From Ralstonia sp. A12 (GTDB lineage Bacteria > Pseudomonadota > Gammaproteobacteria > Burkholderiales > Burkholderiaceae), in assembly GCF_000801955.1 (NCBI RefSeq), contig NZ_JSZO01000033.1:124001-188000 (forward strand): a stretch of 64,000 nt of DNA, written 5' to 3'. A model generated the notes under the pieces. It made no database searches and was not told where the DNA came from. It saw only the letters and a program-made list of their open reading frames with translations. Each line of letters begins with the position of its first letter. Positions within the stretch are counted from its first letter, which is position 1. This document shows positions 19,301 through 27,283 of this stretch, in pieces. A program made the translations under genes and the position numbers.

Positions 19301-20426
19301 GTTGGGCATCGTACGCGTGCGATGTCGATCCGCGCGCACGGCCGCCAAGCAGCGGCCACCATGCCGGGCGTGCCGCATAGGCGGCTTCCGGCGCCTGCAG
19401 CGGCAGCTTCTCGACCTTGACGCTCGTCGCATACTCGAACTCGCGCTCGGGCGAGATCAGCGGATCGCGCTCCACGCGCAGCGTATAGAGCGCTGCCACC
19501 CGCGTGTCGGTTACCTCCAGCGGGCCGTCCGCCGCGAACGCAATTGGACGCCCCGCTCCGTCCTTGCCACCAACAAAGTGTGTGCCGGCCTCGATCTGCA
19601 CCGCCCCGCCGAAGCGCGGCTCGCGCTCCAGCAGGAGGAACACACGATCGGGCGATGCGGGGCGCGGCTGCAGCCGCAGCACATCGTGGTAATAGAAGTC
19701 GATCAACCGCTCGGGAAAGCGGTTAAGCGGCGCGCGACTGTGCTGGACCAGTGCATGCGTCGCCAGCAGCAGACCCATTGCCGGATCGTGGCGACCGCTT
19801 TTCAGACTCTCATCAAGCGCCGCTCTTGCCTGCGGCTGCAGCTTTGCGATGGCCTGCGTCAATGCAAGCCAGCTGCGTCGCAGCCATTGGCGGCGCACAG
19901 GCGCGTTGCCTGGCGGCAGATCCTGCACGCCGGCCGTCTGCGGTGTGTACCCCGCCCATGCCGGATGCAGCGTACCGCCGCCATGACCGAACGCGCGTAC
20001 GCCCGGTGCGAGCATCCTTGCCAGCCCCTGCTCCAACTGCGCGACCAGTGCCTGGCCCACCGCGCGGGCTGCCGCCGGCTCGGCATCGCCGAGTTGCTGG
20101 CACCAACCGTCGAAACTGCGCACGAGCCGCCAGACCCGTTGCCACAGCGCGGCCTCGCCTTCGCGCTCGAGCGCGGCTAGAAAATCCTGCTGCAGCCGTT
20201 CCAGCGGAAACGCGGCGAGTTCGGCCAGCACGATGGTCTCGTCGCGGCGCAGCACGTCGCCCCAGTGGCGCCCGTCGCCATATTCGCCGCCCTCACTGAA
20301 GCGCAGGTCGCCCGCTTGCGCCAGTGTCAGCGCCAGCCGCTGTGCAAGGTTCAACTCATCCGGCAGCACATAGCCGGGGCGCAGCGCATCGGCCAACCGC
20401 TGATCTTGTCGCGTACCGTATCCCAT
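16338..20426 (-). CDS. eCIS baseplate protein, Afp11-like (baseplate J family)
   Basis: This 1,362-residue protein has its baseplate J-like region in the last 265 residues, with AITAWDYERLLLDAFPAVYK, PGHVLLVVVPYP and a following YERVQVRCSLQL strand typical of gpJ/gp6 proteins. The long N-terminal part is typical of the enlarged Afp11 family. It should build the wedge ring around the spike. It lies 14 bp after the gp25-like gene, and its stop overlaps the fibre-like gene (ATGA). Confidence 0.92.
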   Translation of the reverse strand: MGYGTRQDQRLADALRPGYVLPDELNLAQRLALTLAQAGDLRFSEGGEYGDGRHWGDVLRRDETIVLAELAAFPLERLQQDFLAALEREGEAALWQRVWRLVRSFDGWCQQLGDAEPAAARAVGQALVAQLEQGLARMLAPGVRAFGHGGGTLHPAWAGYTPQTAGVQDLPPGNAPVRRQWLRRSWLALTQAIAKLQPQARAALDESLKSGRHDPAMGLLLATHALVQHSRAPLNRFPERLIDFYYHDVLRLQPRPASPDRVFLLLEREPRFGGAVQIEAGTHFVGGKDGAGRPIAFAADGPLEVTDTRVAALYTLRVERDPLISPEREFEYATSVKVEKLPLQAPEAAYAARPAWWPLLGGRARGSTSHAYDAQLGIVLASPLLRLKEGRREVRVRMQFAHPSDDDGWLQNALRTPADARTPEWLAQVYARYAAFEAQHFPPRPRPGPAAREPDAAALAHVAWQRSPEFGADVQLSFLLAACLACGNAAVFAERLGRLFAAWLVAGEETLRAVDIAALRAHAATLPGQDADRRVEIDDPLVLIYPPRNRDEVAALPDRALIFGRVFAGVWEARLSTQEGWLTVDKVFMCRRPPAAGTLLRGGGIELVVRLGPEEPAVVPCDAALHGAQWPAQAVLQLGLRTQTRMYAYSMLQQYPLLEVNLSVFVHDLRDVVLYNQLGRLDPSRPFQPFGPMPSTGSYLMLGSPELACKPLTALQARLRWAGLPTRPGGFAAHYAGYPGDWRIGAFQLRAQVLVDGQWQAGEGEPLPLFTGTDNDMHVAAGHRLRFPATELRRLHRATPPRPLGQPFVFGLNTRNGFFRFDLAEPEGAFGHAAYPTLLAAALTRNARLKRADALPREPYTPTLESLTVNYQASQDLLLTGDGASGADGLRQGVYHMNAFGVLPVQRNRVGQHPTLLPRHPSDGSLYIGLSGGDPQGALNLFFHLRKEEAAERWIDAPPVLHWSVWREDGWRQLGPHQQLADSTQGLLRSGIVQLNLPAGMRTERGALPEPAYWLRLSADWGFAQLAGLYGVHANAISATRSLQAAADDNEAMNEPLPPGVIQAPARSVPGLRSVLQVGPSEGGRPADLPEALRLRGAERLRHKARAITAWDYERLLLDAFPAVYKVKCFAHHRATLGDGNGLHHRRLTSLPGHVLLVVVPYPHAGELFSSTEGPRLDAASLDAMRRYIQDCAPAGASVLVRNAAYERVQVRCSLQLAAGSHPGATLRRLNQAIVEYLSPWHATGLGADFNWRVRGDALEAFLRAQPSVAAVGRLSLLHIIRNDQQFYALHDTAMRANGAVSDTALPAQPWSLVLPTRQHLLELQDDSRILAPVTTGIDRLEVGGTFIVGRPQPDKPAAGTR

Positions 20427-20440
20427 GCCGCCCCGTTTGC

Positions 20441-20860
20441 TCAGTAGCCGTCGACCGGCTGGGTGGCCTGATCGAGATAAAGGGGATAGACGAGGTTGTG
20501 GCGCGTATTGGTGGTGCGCACGATGTAGTCGATCCGGATGTCGAGCCGGCCCTCAAGGGGATCCACCAACGCTGTGTCGATGCGCTCGACCAGGATGCGC
20601 GGCTCGAAGAACAGAATCGCCTTGCGGATCATTTCCTTGAGTTCGGTCACCGTGCTTTCGGAAAGCGTATCGAACACAGCGCGGCGCAAGCCGCAGCCGT
20701 AGGCGGGCAACATCACGCGTTCGCCGGGGTTGGTGCCGAACAGGATGCGCAGGCTTTCTTCGATGTCTTCCACACCGGTCGCCATGCCGGCCTGCCCGGA
20801 GCGCGGGTCAAAGCGCAGTGGAAACTGCCAACCACGGCCGAGGAACGGGCTGGAGCTCAT
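20441..20860 (-). CDS. gp25/gpW-like baseplate protein (Afp9-like)
   Basis: A 139-residue protein of the GPW/gp25 family, which joins sheath to baseplate. Typical features are GWQFPLRFD near the N-terminus, EESLRILFGTNPGERVMLPAYGCGL (split here as EESLRILFGTNPGERV and MLPAYGCGL) and the ERIDTA strand. ATG 20860 is preferred; GTG 20866 would overlap the PAAR stop and add two residues. Confidence 0.92.
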   Translation of the reverse strand: MSSSPFLGRGWQFPLRFDPRSGQAGMATGVEDIEESLRILFGTNPGERVMLPAYGCGLRRAVFDTLSESTVTELKEMIRKAILFFEPRILVERIDTALVDPLEGRLDIRIDYIVRTTNTRHNLVYPLYLDQATQPVDGY

Positions 20861-20862
20861 CG

Positions 20863-21162
20863 TCACCCCCCGATCAATACCGTGGGCAAGCCCATGACCA
20901 CGCTGCCGCCGTGCGCAGTGGCATCGCCCACGCGAGCGGCAGGGCGGCCACCGATCAGTACCGTGGTGGAGCCCTGCACGATCACGTCGGGTGGCCCCAC
21001 GCAGACTGCATTGTCACCAACCACGGCCGCGGGCAGGCTGCCGATCAGCACGGTGGGCACCCCAGGACCGACCACCGGACCGCCAACGTGCGGCACGGGC
21101 GGCAACCCTGGTGTCTGCATTGGACAGGTGTGCATGTCGGTCAAGCGAGCGGCGGCGGGCAT
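20863..21162 (-). CDS. PAAR-repeat spike tip protein (Afp10-like)
   Basis: A 99-residue PAAR protein that should cap the VgrG-like spike. It begins PAAARLTDMHTCP and contains three glycine-rich repeats of the form VLIGGRPAARVGD, with His and Cys residues available for metal binding at the tip. No toxin extension is present, so it is a plain tip. Confidence 0.95.
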   Translation of the reverse strand: MPAAARLTDMHTCPMQTPGLPPVPHVGGPVVGPGVPTVLIGSLPAAVVGDNAVCVGPPDVIVQGSTTVLIGGRPAARVGDATAHGGSVVMGLPTVLIGG

Positions 21163-21174
21163 CGGATGGCACTC

Positions 21175-22962
21175 CTAGTTGATCATGACCACGCCGCCCC
21201 GGACCGTCGTCTGCCCGGACGCGGACAGCTCGGCGGTGGCGGCACCCTTGCCGGTAAAACCGGCCTGGGCCTCGCAGCCGATGTTGATGGCGTTGGCCTT
21301 GATGTCGGCCTGCGCAGAGATCTCGATCGACGCCGCGGCCTTGAGCTGGATGTTTCCCTTCGCGTTGGCCGTGATGTCATAGGGGCTGTCGAGCGCGATA
21401 CCGCTGCCAGACAGTTTCACGCTGTTGCCGTTCTGGTCTTGAACCAGGATCGACTTGTCTTTGTCGTCGAGCACCACCTTGTTGTTGCCTGGTGTGGTGA
21501 TGGTCACGATCTTGTCCTTCTCGTTGAACTCGATCTTGTGCTGCGCACGCGTGACGATCGCCTTGGTGTCGTTCGGCGCCTCGATTGCGTAAGGCGGCGT
21601 ATGCCCGGCGCTATAGAGCGATCCCAGCACGACCGGGTGGCTGGGATCGTCATTCAGGTAGCCAACAATGACCTCATCGCCAACTTCGGGAAGGAAGAAC
21701 ATGCCGAAGGTATTTGAGGCGTAGCCTTGCACGAGCCGCGCCCAGATGCCCTCGGTCTGCGCCTGCATCACCGGCAGCGCAACCTGGATGCGCTGCGCGT
21801 TCTGCGGATCGCCGTCCAGCTTCTTCACAACGCCGATCTGCAACCCGCCCACACCTGGCAGCAGGCCGGACGCCAGCGGCGCCGCCACATCGTCGCGCAT
21901 CATGTGCCAGCGCGGGTCCAGCCCGAACTCGACGTCAGCAAACCATTGGCCGCCGGCCATCGTATGCTCGACGGCGCTGACGAACACGCTGCCCTGAAAG
22001 CGCAAACCCACCCCGCTGACCGCGACCAGCGCGCCCGGTATCACGAGGGCGTTGCCCTGGCAGCGAAGCCGGCCACGAATGCGCGCCAGCGTCGCCTTCA
22101 CCTGCAAGGCCTTCGCCCACGTGGTCAGCGCGGACTGCTCTTGCGTGGTGGCCGTCTGCAACCGCATCACCTCCGGCCCCGCCACATCTGCCAGCGCGGC
22201 CGGCTTCAGGTTGCCCTGCGCATTGAGCGTGCCGGGTGCTGCGGCCTCGCCCATCACGATCTGCTGCTGCGCAGGATTCCACGCCACGGCCTGCGCCGAC
22301 TTGAATTGCAGGCGCGCGTCGATCTCGGCGTCAAATTCGTACAGATTGCTGCCCCAGGTCACAGTCAGCACAGCGTCGCCGTCCGCCTTGGGTGGCTGCA
22401 CGTTCACGGTGCCCGCGTCCACGTTGACGAGCATGCCATTGACTTCAGCGCGCGCGAGCAGGAAATCCCAATCGTTGCAGTAGTACTGCACAAGCTCATC
22501 GTGCTGCTGCGTCGTGCTCGCAACGTTTGCCGTCAGCCCGTGTGCGCCGATCAACGCCGTCAGGATGTCGCTGTCCGTCTTCTGGACGTAGTTGGCGTTG
22601 TTGCGGCCAACGGTCATCTTGGTGGCCGTGTCGCGGCACTCGACGACGAGGCGCGATTCGTTCTGCCCCTCGATCCTGACGCCGTAGCGCACGACGACGC
22701 CACTGAAGATCTGCGCCGAATCGCTGCCGAAACCGGCCGAGATGGTAACGACGGCGCCCGGTTCAAAAACGGACGTGTCGGCATACTCAAATTTGCCGGT
22801 CGTCATGTCACCGTCCTGGATCACCAGTTCGGCCCATGGAATGCGGTTGAAGGCCCGACGCACAGTCACCGTCATCAGTGGCAGGTTCTTCAGCACTTTC
22901 TTGTTGCTGCTGATGGTGACGTTCAGCACGCCATCGGCATCGACCGTTGGGGAGGTTGCCAT
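21175..22962 (-). CDS. VgrG-like spike protein (Afp8-like)
   Basis: This 595-residue protein forms the trimeric central spike. Residues about 10-350 correspond to the gp27-like hub. Residues about 373-452 form the gp5-type OB fold (LQIGVVKKLDGDPQNAQRI to FFLPEVGDEVIVGYLN). A repetitive strand-rich segment (about 480-590) would be the beta-helical needle ending in VRGGVVMIN. It precedes the PAAR gene by 12 bp, matching the physical spike-tip pair. Confidence 0.95.
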   Translation of the reverse strand: MATSPTVDADGVLNVTISSNKKVLKNLPLMTVTVRRAFNRIPWAELVIQDGDMTTGKFEYADTSVFEPGAVVTISAGFGSDSAQIFSGVVVRYGVRIEGQNESRLVVECRDTATKMTVGRNNANYVQKTDSDILTALIGAHGLTANVASTTQQHDELVQYYCNDWDFLLARAEVNGMLVNVDAGTVNVQPPKADGDAVLTVTWGSNLYEFDAEIDARLQFKSAQAVAWNPAQQQIVMGEAAAPGTLNAQGNLKPAALADVAGPEVMRLQTATTQEQSALTTWAKALQVKATLARIRGRLRCQGNALVIPGALVAVSGVGLRFQGSVFVSAVEHTMAGGQWFADVEFGLDPRWHMMRDDVAAPLASGLLPGVGGLQIGVVKKLDGDPQNAQRIQVALPVMQAQTEGIWARLVQGYASNTFGMFFLPEVGDEVIVGYLNDDPSHPVVLGSLYSAGHTPPYAIEAPNDTKAIVTRAQHKIEFNEKDKIVTITTPGNNKVVLDDKDKSILVQDQNGNSVKLSGSGIALDSPYDITANAKGNIQLKAAASIEISAQADIKANAINIGCEAQAGFTGKGAATAELSASGQTTVRGGVVMIN

Positions 22963-22965
22963 GGG

Positions 22966-23655
22966 CTACTCCAACGGCGGAAAGTGCAACACCGTGCCCG
23001 GCGGCAGCGCGCGGAAGTAGCGCAAGCCGTTGAAGCGGGCCACCTCGGCGTAGTAGCGGCCGTCACCGTAGATCTGCTCGCACAGCAGCGGCAGTGTGTC
23101 GCCTGCACGTACCGTGACGACGTGGCTCAGGTCGGGCGAGCTGGCGTCGGCCTCCAACTGGGCCTCCTTGCTGCTTCGGTACGAGTCAAAGGCAAGCGCA
23201 GCAGTGGCACGCAGCGGTACGCCGCTTGGGCGGAACAGCGTGTAATCGGTCGTGAAGCTCGTCAGGCGGCCAGTAAAGATGAGCTGCCCCCAGAGAATCT
23301 GCACGATGCTCGGCTGATGCGACACGCCCTTGTACTCGTAGATGACCTTGGACAGCGCCGCCAACTGCTCCTCCACCTCCTGCAGCGGCGCACTGGCCGG
23401 ACGTGGGATCACACCAGTGCCGTCAAATATGACCGAGAAGGACAGCTTGCCAGGCTGCATGTGGCTGTACTGGCGGCCCGAGCCGGTATCGCCCAGTGGC
23501 TTCTCCTGCGTGAAGCAGGTGCTGCGCTCATGCTTGAACTGCGACGGGTTGATCTGCAACGAGATCGACTTGCCGGCAATGGGCGAAATGCGCCCTTTGT
23601 CGTCCTGGCAGGCGGAGATCTTCAGTGGCGTGAGGTCGGCGCCGGGCAGCGGCAT
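22966..23655 (-). CDS. LysM-domain baseplate hub protein (Afp7-like)
   Basis: A 229-residue protein with a C-terminal LysM-like domain (about 178-229: VTVRAGDTLPLLCEQIYGDG, then PPGTVLHFPP). In phages and eCIS this gp53-like class links tube, hub and baseplate, and the LysM here is structural rather than secreted. The N-terminal 170 residues match the Afp7 class by context (INPSQFKHERST). It is three bases from the spike gene and abuts the DUF5908 gene. Confidence 0.9.
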   Translation of the reverse strand: MPLPGADLTPLKISACQDDKGRISPIAGKSISLQINPSQFKHERSTCFTQEKPLGDTGSGRQYSHMQPGKLSFSVIFDGTGVIPRPASAPLQEVEEQLAALSKVIYEYKGVSHQPSIVQILWGQLIFTGRLTSFTTDYTLFRPSGVPLRATAALAFDSYRSSKEAQLEADASSPDLSHVVTVRAGDTLPLLCEQIYGDGRYYAEVARFNGLRYFRALPPGTVLHFPPLE

Positions 23656-23841
23656 CTAGCGCTCCCGGAGCCGGTCGAGTTGCGCGTGCAATTGCCGCAA
23701 CTGCGCGCGTTGCGCTCGGTGGCCGGAAGCCGCCTTCTCGTCGTCTTCGCAGCAGTGCTCCTGCTTGGGTGGCTGCCCGTCCTTAGCCTGGCCGCCGTTC
23801 AATTCCGAGCGGATCACCATCTGACGTACTTCGATCGTCAT
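23656..23841 (-). CDS. DUF5908 small eCIS protein (Afp6-like)
   Basis: A 61-residue protein starting MTIEVRQMVIRSEL, the hallmark of the DUF5908/Afp6 family found only in such loci. The rest is charged and probably helical (RAQLRQLHAQLDRLRER). Its exact role in the particle is unknown. It lies immediately before the LysM gene. Confidence 0.9.
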   Translation of the reverse strand: MTIEVRQMVIRSELNGGQAKDGQPPKQEHCCEDDEKAASGHRAQRAQLRQLHAQLDRLRER

Positions 23842-23844
23842 CGC

Positions 23845-24327
23845 TCACAGTTCCCGAACGCAGTTGAGGTAGGCCATCTCGATCGTTTCGATCACCACGT
23901 TGTTCTTAGTCGCATTGAATTCGTCAACGCCCCAGCGCACCGGATACGCCGACCGGAAGGTCCAGCCTCGGATCTTGTCGCCCTGTTCGTCCAGCAGGTA
24001 GACGCTGACATCCATTGGCGTTACCGGCTGGGCCAGCCCACCGCTCATCACCGACTTACACCAGCGCATCAGCGGCGAGCGGATGTCGGCAATGCCGCGT
24101 TTGAGCACCAGCTTCTCCTGCCGGACACCCTTGGGCAGCTTGTAGACGAAGCGATTCTCGCCACCACACTGCACATCCTCGGTCTCCAAAACCTGGTCCA
24201 TGCCGGAGACCTCCTGAAATGAAGCGTCCACACCAGAGGCGATATTGCTGAAGCCGACCACGAAGGAGAACGACACCGGCATGAAGTCGGTGTCCGAGCC
24301 AGCACCGTAGTGCTTCGATTTCTGCAT
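23845..24327 (-). CDS. Tube protein of gp19 family (Afp5-like)
   Basis: A 160-residue phage tail-tube (gp19) family protein: PVSFSFVVGFSNI at the N-terminus, FQEVSGMD and the C-terminal VIETIEMAYLNC strand are characteristic. As the second, more diverged tube paralogue it probably forms the ring joining the tube to the hub, like Afp5. Its relative lies upstream at 24351-24809. Confidence 0.93.
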   Translation of the reverse strand: MQKSKHYGAGSDTDFMPVSFSFVVGFSNIASGVDASFQEVSGMDQVLETEDVQCGGENRFVYKLPKGVRQEKLVLKRGIADIRSPLMRWCKSVMSGGLAQPVTPMDVSVYLLDEQGDKIRGWTFRSAYPVRWGVDEFNATKNNVVIETIEMAYLNCVREL

Positions 24328-24350
24328 GCGTGAGAACCCGTGGCGGGGCG

Positions 24351-24809
24351 TCAGCCGTTGGCGATCGTCAGGCCTTCATGGGCAATCTCGATGGTCTCGA
24401 CTGCGACCTCGTTGCCCTGCGCCTTCAGGTCAGTCCCGGTAATCTTGGCCGGCCAGGCATTGGTGAGCGTCCAGACCATCGTGGCGTTGCCCGACTCGTC
24501 AAGCAGGCTGATGGTCACCGGGACACGCTTGATCGTGTTCATCTTGATCTGCTTGAACCAGTCCCAGAACTTGTTGTCGGCCTTGAACACGCCCTTCTTC
24601 ATGGTCACGTTGCCGTACTTCTTGAGCCCGGGCATCTTGGCGGTGGAGAACACAGGGTTGTCACCGCTGCGGTACTCGATCTGCTGCGCCTCCACGTCCA
24701 GGCCCGAAACCTCTTCGAACGACATCACCGTGGAGTCCCATTTCACCTGGAAGTGGAACTTGGGAATGGGCCAAACATTCTGCGACTGTGCCGAACCATC
24801 GTCTGCCAT
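24351..24809 (-). CDS. Main inner-tube protein of gp19 family (Afp1-like)
   Basis: A 152-residue inner-tube subunit with FHFQVKWDSTVMSFEEVSGL near the N-terminus and VAVETIEIAHEGL near the end. It is preceded by a strong AGGAG six bases from ATG 24809, suiting an abundant structural protein. It directly follows the sheath gene. This should form the hollow channel that carries cargo. Confidence 0.95.
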   Translation of the reverse strand: MADDGSAQSQNVWPIPKFHFQVKWDSTVMSFEEVSGLDVEAQQIEYRSGDNPVFSTAKMPGLKKYGNVTMKKGVFKADNKFWDWFKQIKMNTIKRVPVTISLLDESGNATMVWTLTNAWPAKITGTDLKAQGNEVAVETIEIAHEGLTIANG

Positions 24810-24862
24810 GACGATCTCCTTTTTTTACGCGATCAGGTTATGGGGTCGGGAACGCCGCCCCA

Positions 24863-26431
24863 TCAGGACTTCTGCATCTGTTGCTGGAACGTGATCTCGA
24901 TGAACTCGGCCGGACGCACCATGGCTACCAGCACGGTCACGCGCATGATGCCCTCGAGGATGTCGTCGGGCGTCATCGTCTCGCCAAGCCCGACGTGGAC
25001 GCTGAATGCATCGTCCGGCACCGCTCCGGCCAGGCCGCCACGTTTCCAGATACTGGTAAGGAAGTTCTGGATCATGCTTTTGATGGTGACCCAGGTGTTG
25101 GCAACGTTCGGCTCGAACACGAGCGCCTTGGCGGCAAGGCGGCACGACTCCTCGAGCATGATCATCGTGCGGCGCACGTTGATATAGCGCCAATCGAGGC
25201 TGTTGCCGTCCAGCGTGCGCGCCCCCCAGACCAGGACGCCTTCGCCGATGAAGCTGCGGATGGCGTTGATCGACTTGCCCTGTGTCGTCACGTTCAGGTC
25301 TTCCTGGTCGGCAGCGGAAATGCTGACCGACGGCGAGACCACGCCGGCAAGGCTCACGTTGGCCGGCGCCTTCCAGACGCCACGCGAGTTGTCGACCATC
25401 GTATAGATGCCGGCCATTGCAGCGCTGGGCGGCAGCAGATTCAACTGATACTTGATCTCACCCAGCACCGTGTTGAACAACGGGCTGATCGACACCAGCG
25501 TCTTGTTCAGCAGCGCCTTGTTGCTGAGGATGGCATCCTTTGAAAGCGGCTGACCGTCCTTGTCCTTGACTGTGGTCCAGTCCTTTGTGATATCTGCGAC
25601 GGCTTCGAAGGTGTCCTTCGTCTTTTGCGTTGCGTCGTTGGGCAGCGCATCGGGCAGCTCGAGGTCTGCGCGCAGCAGTGGCAGCAGTACGTCGGGGTTG
25701 GCGATGTTCTCGTAGCTGATGTCCTTATCGCCGACCACCGTGGTGTTGAGCCACGGGTAGTAGGCCGACGCGAAATCGAGATAGTTGATGCCAAGCGCGT
25801 TGCGGAACGCGGCCACGGGGTCGCCGGCCGGGTCGGTGCGCGGCTTGTCGCCACCCCAGATGTCGAGAATCGACACGCGATTGCGCATCTTGTCGCCGCA
25901 GTGCGCGAGCATTGCCTGCTGCAGGTCAATGCAAACGTCGGCCTTGAACTTCACGGCCTCCGGAACCACGAGCATCGTGGGCTCCTGCTCCTTGAGCAGT
26001 TCTTCGATGCCGGCCTTGAACTTGTCGGCGTCCAGGTCATCGGTGTAGGTGCCGACCGAGACGATGTAGCACGGCCCGCCGCCGTTCTGGAAAAAGTGGC
26101 GCAGCGCCGAGTAAAGCAGATAGCCCCCGCCATCCTTGCCGTCCGGCATCTGCAGCACGTAGTCCTTGCCCGCCACGCGAAACGCGGCAATGGCCGACGG
26201 ATCGGTCTTCTCCGCGATATTGAAGCGCGGAAACGGCGCAAGGCCGAAGTACTGGTGGTATTCGGCCATCGAGCTGATGCGCCATGGCTTCATGGCGAGC
26301 GGCTTGTTGCGGTTGTCCGCGATCTCTGTGTGACCGATAAATGCAGGCACTGCCGTCGCCACCTCCACCACGGAGTTGGGGAAGGCATTCTTCTCCACGA
26401 TATAGACGCCTGGCGTCTTCATTGCACCCAT
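24863..26431 (-). CDS. Contractile sheath protein (Afp2/3/4-like)
   Basis: A 522-residue sheath protein of the phage tail sheath family: N-terminal KTPGVYIVEKNAFPNSVV, central insertion domain, and C-terminal VWGARTLDGNSLDWRYINVR and AEFIEITFQQQM. GGGAG lies about seven bases before ATG 26431; ATG 26422 is an alternative. Only one sheath gene is present, whereas Afp encodes three, so all sheath rings are expected to be the same subunit. Confidence 0.96.
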   Translation of the reverse strand: MGAMKTPGVYIVEKNAFPNSVVEVATAVPAFIGHTEIADNRNKPLAMKPWRISSMAEYHQYFGLAPFPRFNIAEKTDPSAIAAFRVAGKDYVLQMPDGKDGGGYLLYSALRHFFQNGGGPCYIVSVGTYTDDLDADKFKAGIEELLKEQEPTMLVVPEAVKFKADVCIDLQQAMLAHCGDKMRNRVSILDIWGGDKPRTDPAGDPVAAFRNALGINYLDFASAYYPWLNTTVVGDKDISYENIANPDVLLPLLRADLELPDALPNDATQKTKDTFEAVADITKDWTTVKDKDGQPLSKDAILSNKALLNKTLVSISPLFNTVLGEIKYQLNLLPPSAAMAGIYTMVDNSRGVWKAPANVSLAGVVSPSVSISAADQEDLNVTTQGKSINAIRSFIGEGVLVWGARTLDGNSLDWRYINVRRTMIMLEESCRLAAKALVFEPNVANTWVTIKSMIQNFLTSIWKRGGLAGAVPDDAFSVHVGLGETMTPDDILEGIMRVTVLVAMVRPAEFIEITFQQQMQKS

Positions 26432-26452
26432 TGAAAGCTCCCGATGAAATGG

Positions 26453-27283
26453 TTACCGACTGACAAAGATCTCCGATACATCGTGCGGCACACCGTCAAT
26501 GACTTCGCGTCGCAGCCCGTCCGGCGCGGCCGTCGGCATGCGTGCCACCAGTACGCGCTCGGCGTTGCCCATACCACGGCGCAACTGGAACCGGTGCTGC
26601 GGACGCTCCTGCAGCGCGATCGGCGCGAGCGAGCGGATCGTGATCGCTTCGCGTCCGTCGGGCAGCGTCTCGCGCGCCGGCTCGCCGAACATGTTGACGT
26701 CGCTCAGATCGACAAGACGTATGTCGTCCGCCCAGTCGCCGAGCAGAAGGTACTTCCAGATCGTGGTGCGAACCGGCAGCTCCAGCGTCCAGGCGTCGGC
26801 AGTCGCGTCTGTCCACGCAGCAAGGCTCTCGCAGCCTGACGGCGCCAGCGGCAGTTGCAGCCGCGCCAGCACGCCGGCGCTTCCAGCTGACCCGCCCGTC
26901 ACGTCCTGACGCAGCAGCCCCTCCTGCCCAGGCGACGGCCGAAACGTGCCCCCGGCTGCGAGCAGGCGCACATCCGTGTAGCAAGCCCAAAGCGGATCGG
27001 ACGAGTGCAGTGCCAGCGCCAGGCCGTCTGTGAGCCAAGCGTCGCGCTCGCTCCACAGGTTCGGCAGTTGACGCTCCGGGGCGAGCATGACGGCGCGGCG
27101 CGCGTCGCCGCGCAGATGCAGGTCAAAGCGCGCCATCAGCGCCGCCGCAGACGGCTCCGCCCGCAGATGCAGCGCGTCGGGCCGGCCTGGCGCGAAGTAC
27201 GGATGTCGCACAGCGAGGCTCGCGAGCGTGCGGTACCCACGCATCGTCTCCCGGGCCACGCTGGGTGGGGTGGCCGTCGTCAT
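26453..27283 (-). CDS. Unknown eCIS-operon protein between cap and sheath
   Basis: A 276-residue protein with no family I recognise and no signal peptide or membrane helix. It begins with a Pro/Arg-containing N-terminus and is strand-rich later (TLELPVRTTIWKYLLLGDW, IRLVDLSDVNMFG). It is coupled by an ATGA overlap to the cap gene and lies 21 bp before the sheath, so a role at the distal end of the particle is a reasonable guess. Fusion or cargo roles cannot be excluded. Confidence 0.75.
   Translation of the reverse strand: MTTATPPSVARETMRGYRTLASLAVRHPYFAPGRPDALHLRAEPSAAALMARFDLHLRGDARRAVMLAPERQLPNLWSERDAWLTDGLALALHSSDPLWACYTDVRLLAAGGTFRPSPGQEGLLRQDVTGGSAGSAGVLARLQLPLAPSGCESLAAWTDATADAWTLELPVRTTIWKYLLLGDWADDIRLVDLSDVNMFGEPARETLPDGREAITIRSLAPIALQERPQHRFQLRRGMGNAERVLVARMPTAAPDGLRREVIDGVPHDVSEIFVSR

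Noticed and set aside
21727-24222. 831-residue open frame on the + strand opposite spike and tube genes
   Set aside because: It spans five recognisable eCIS genes on the other strand and has no recognisable motif.
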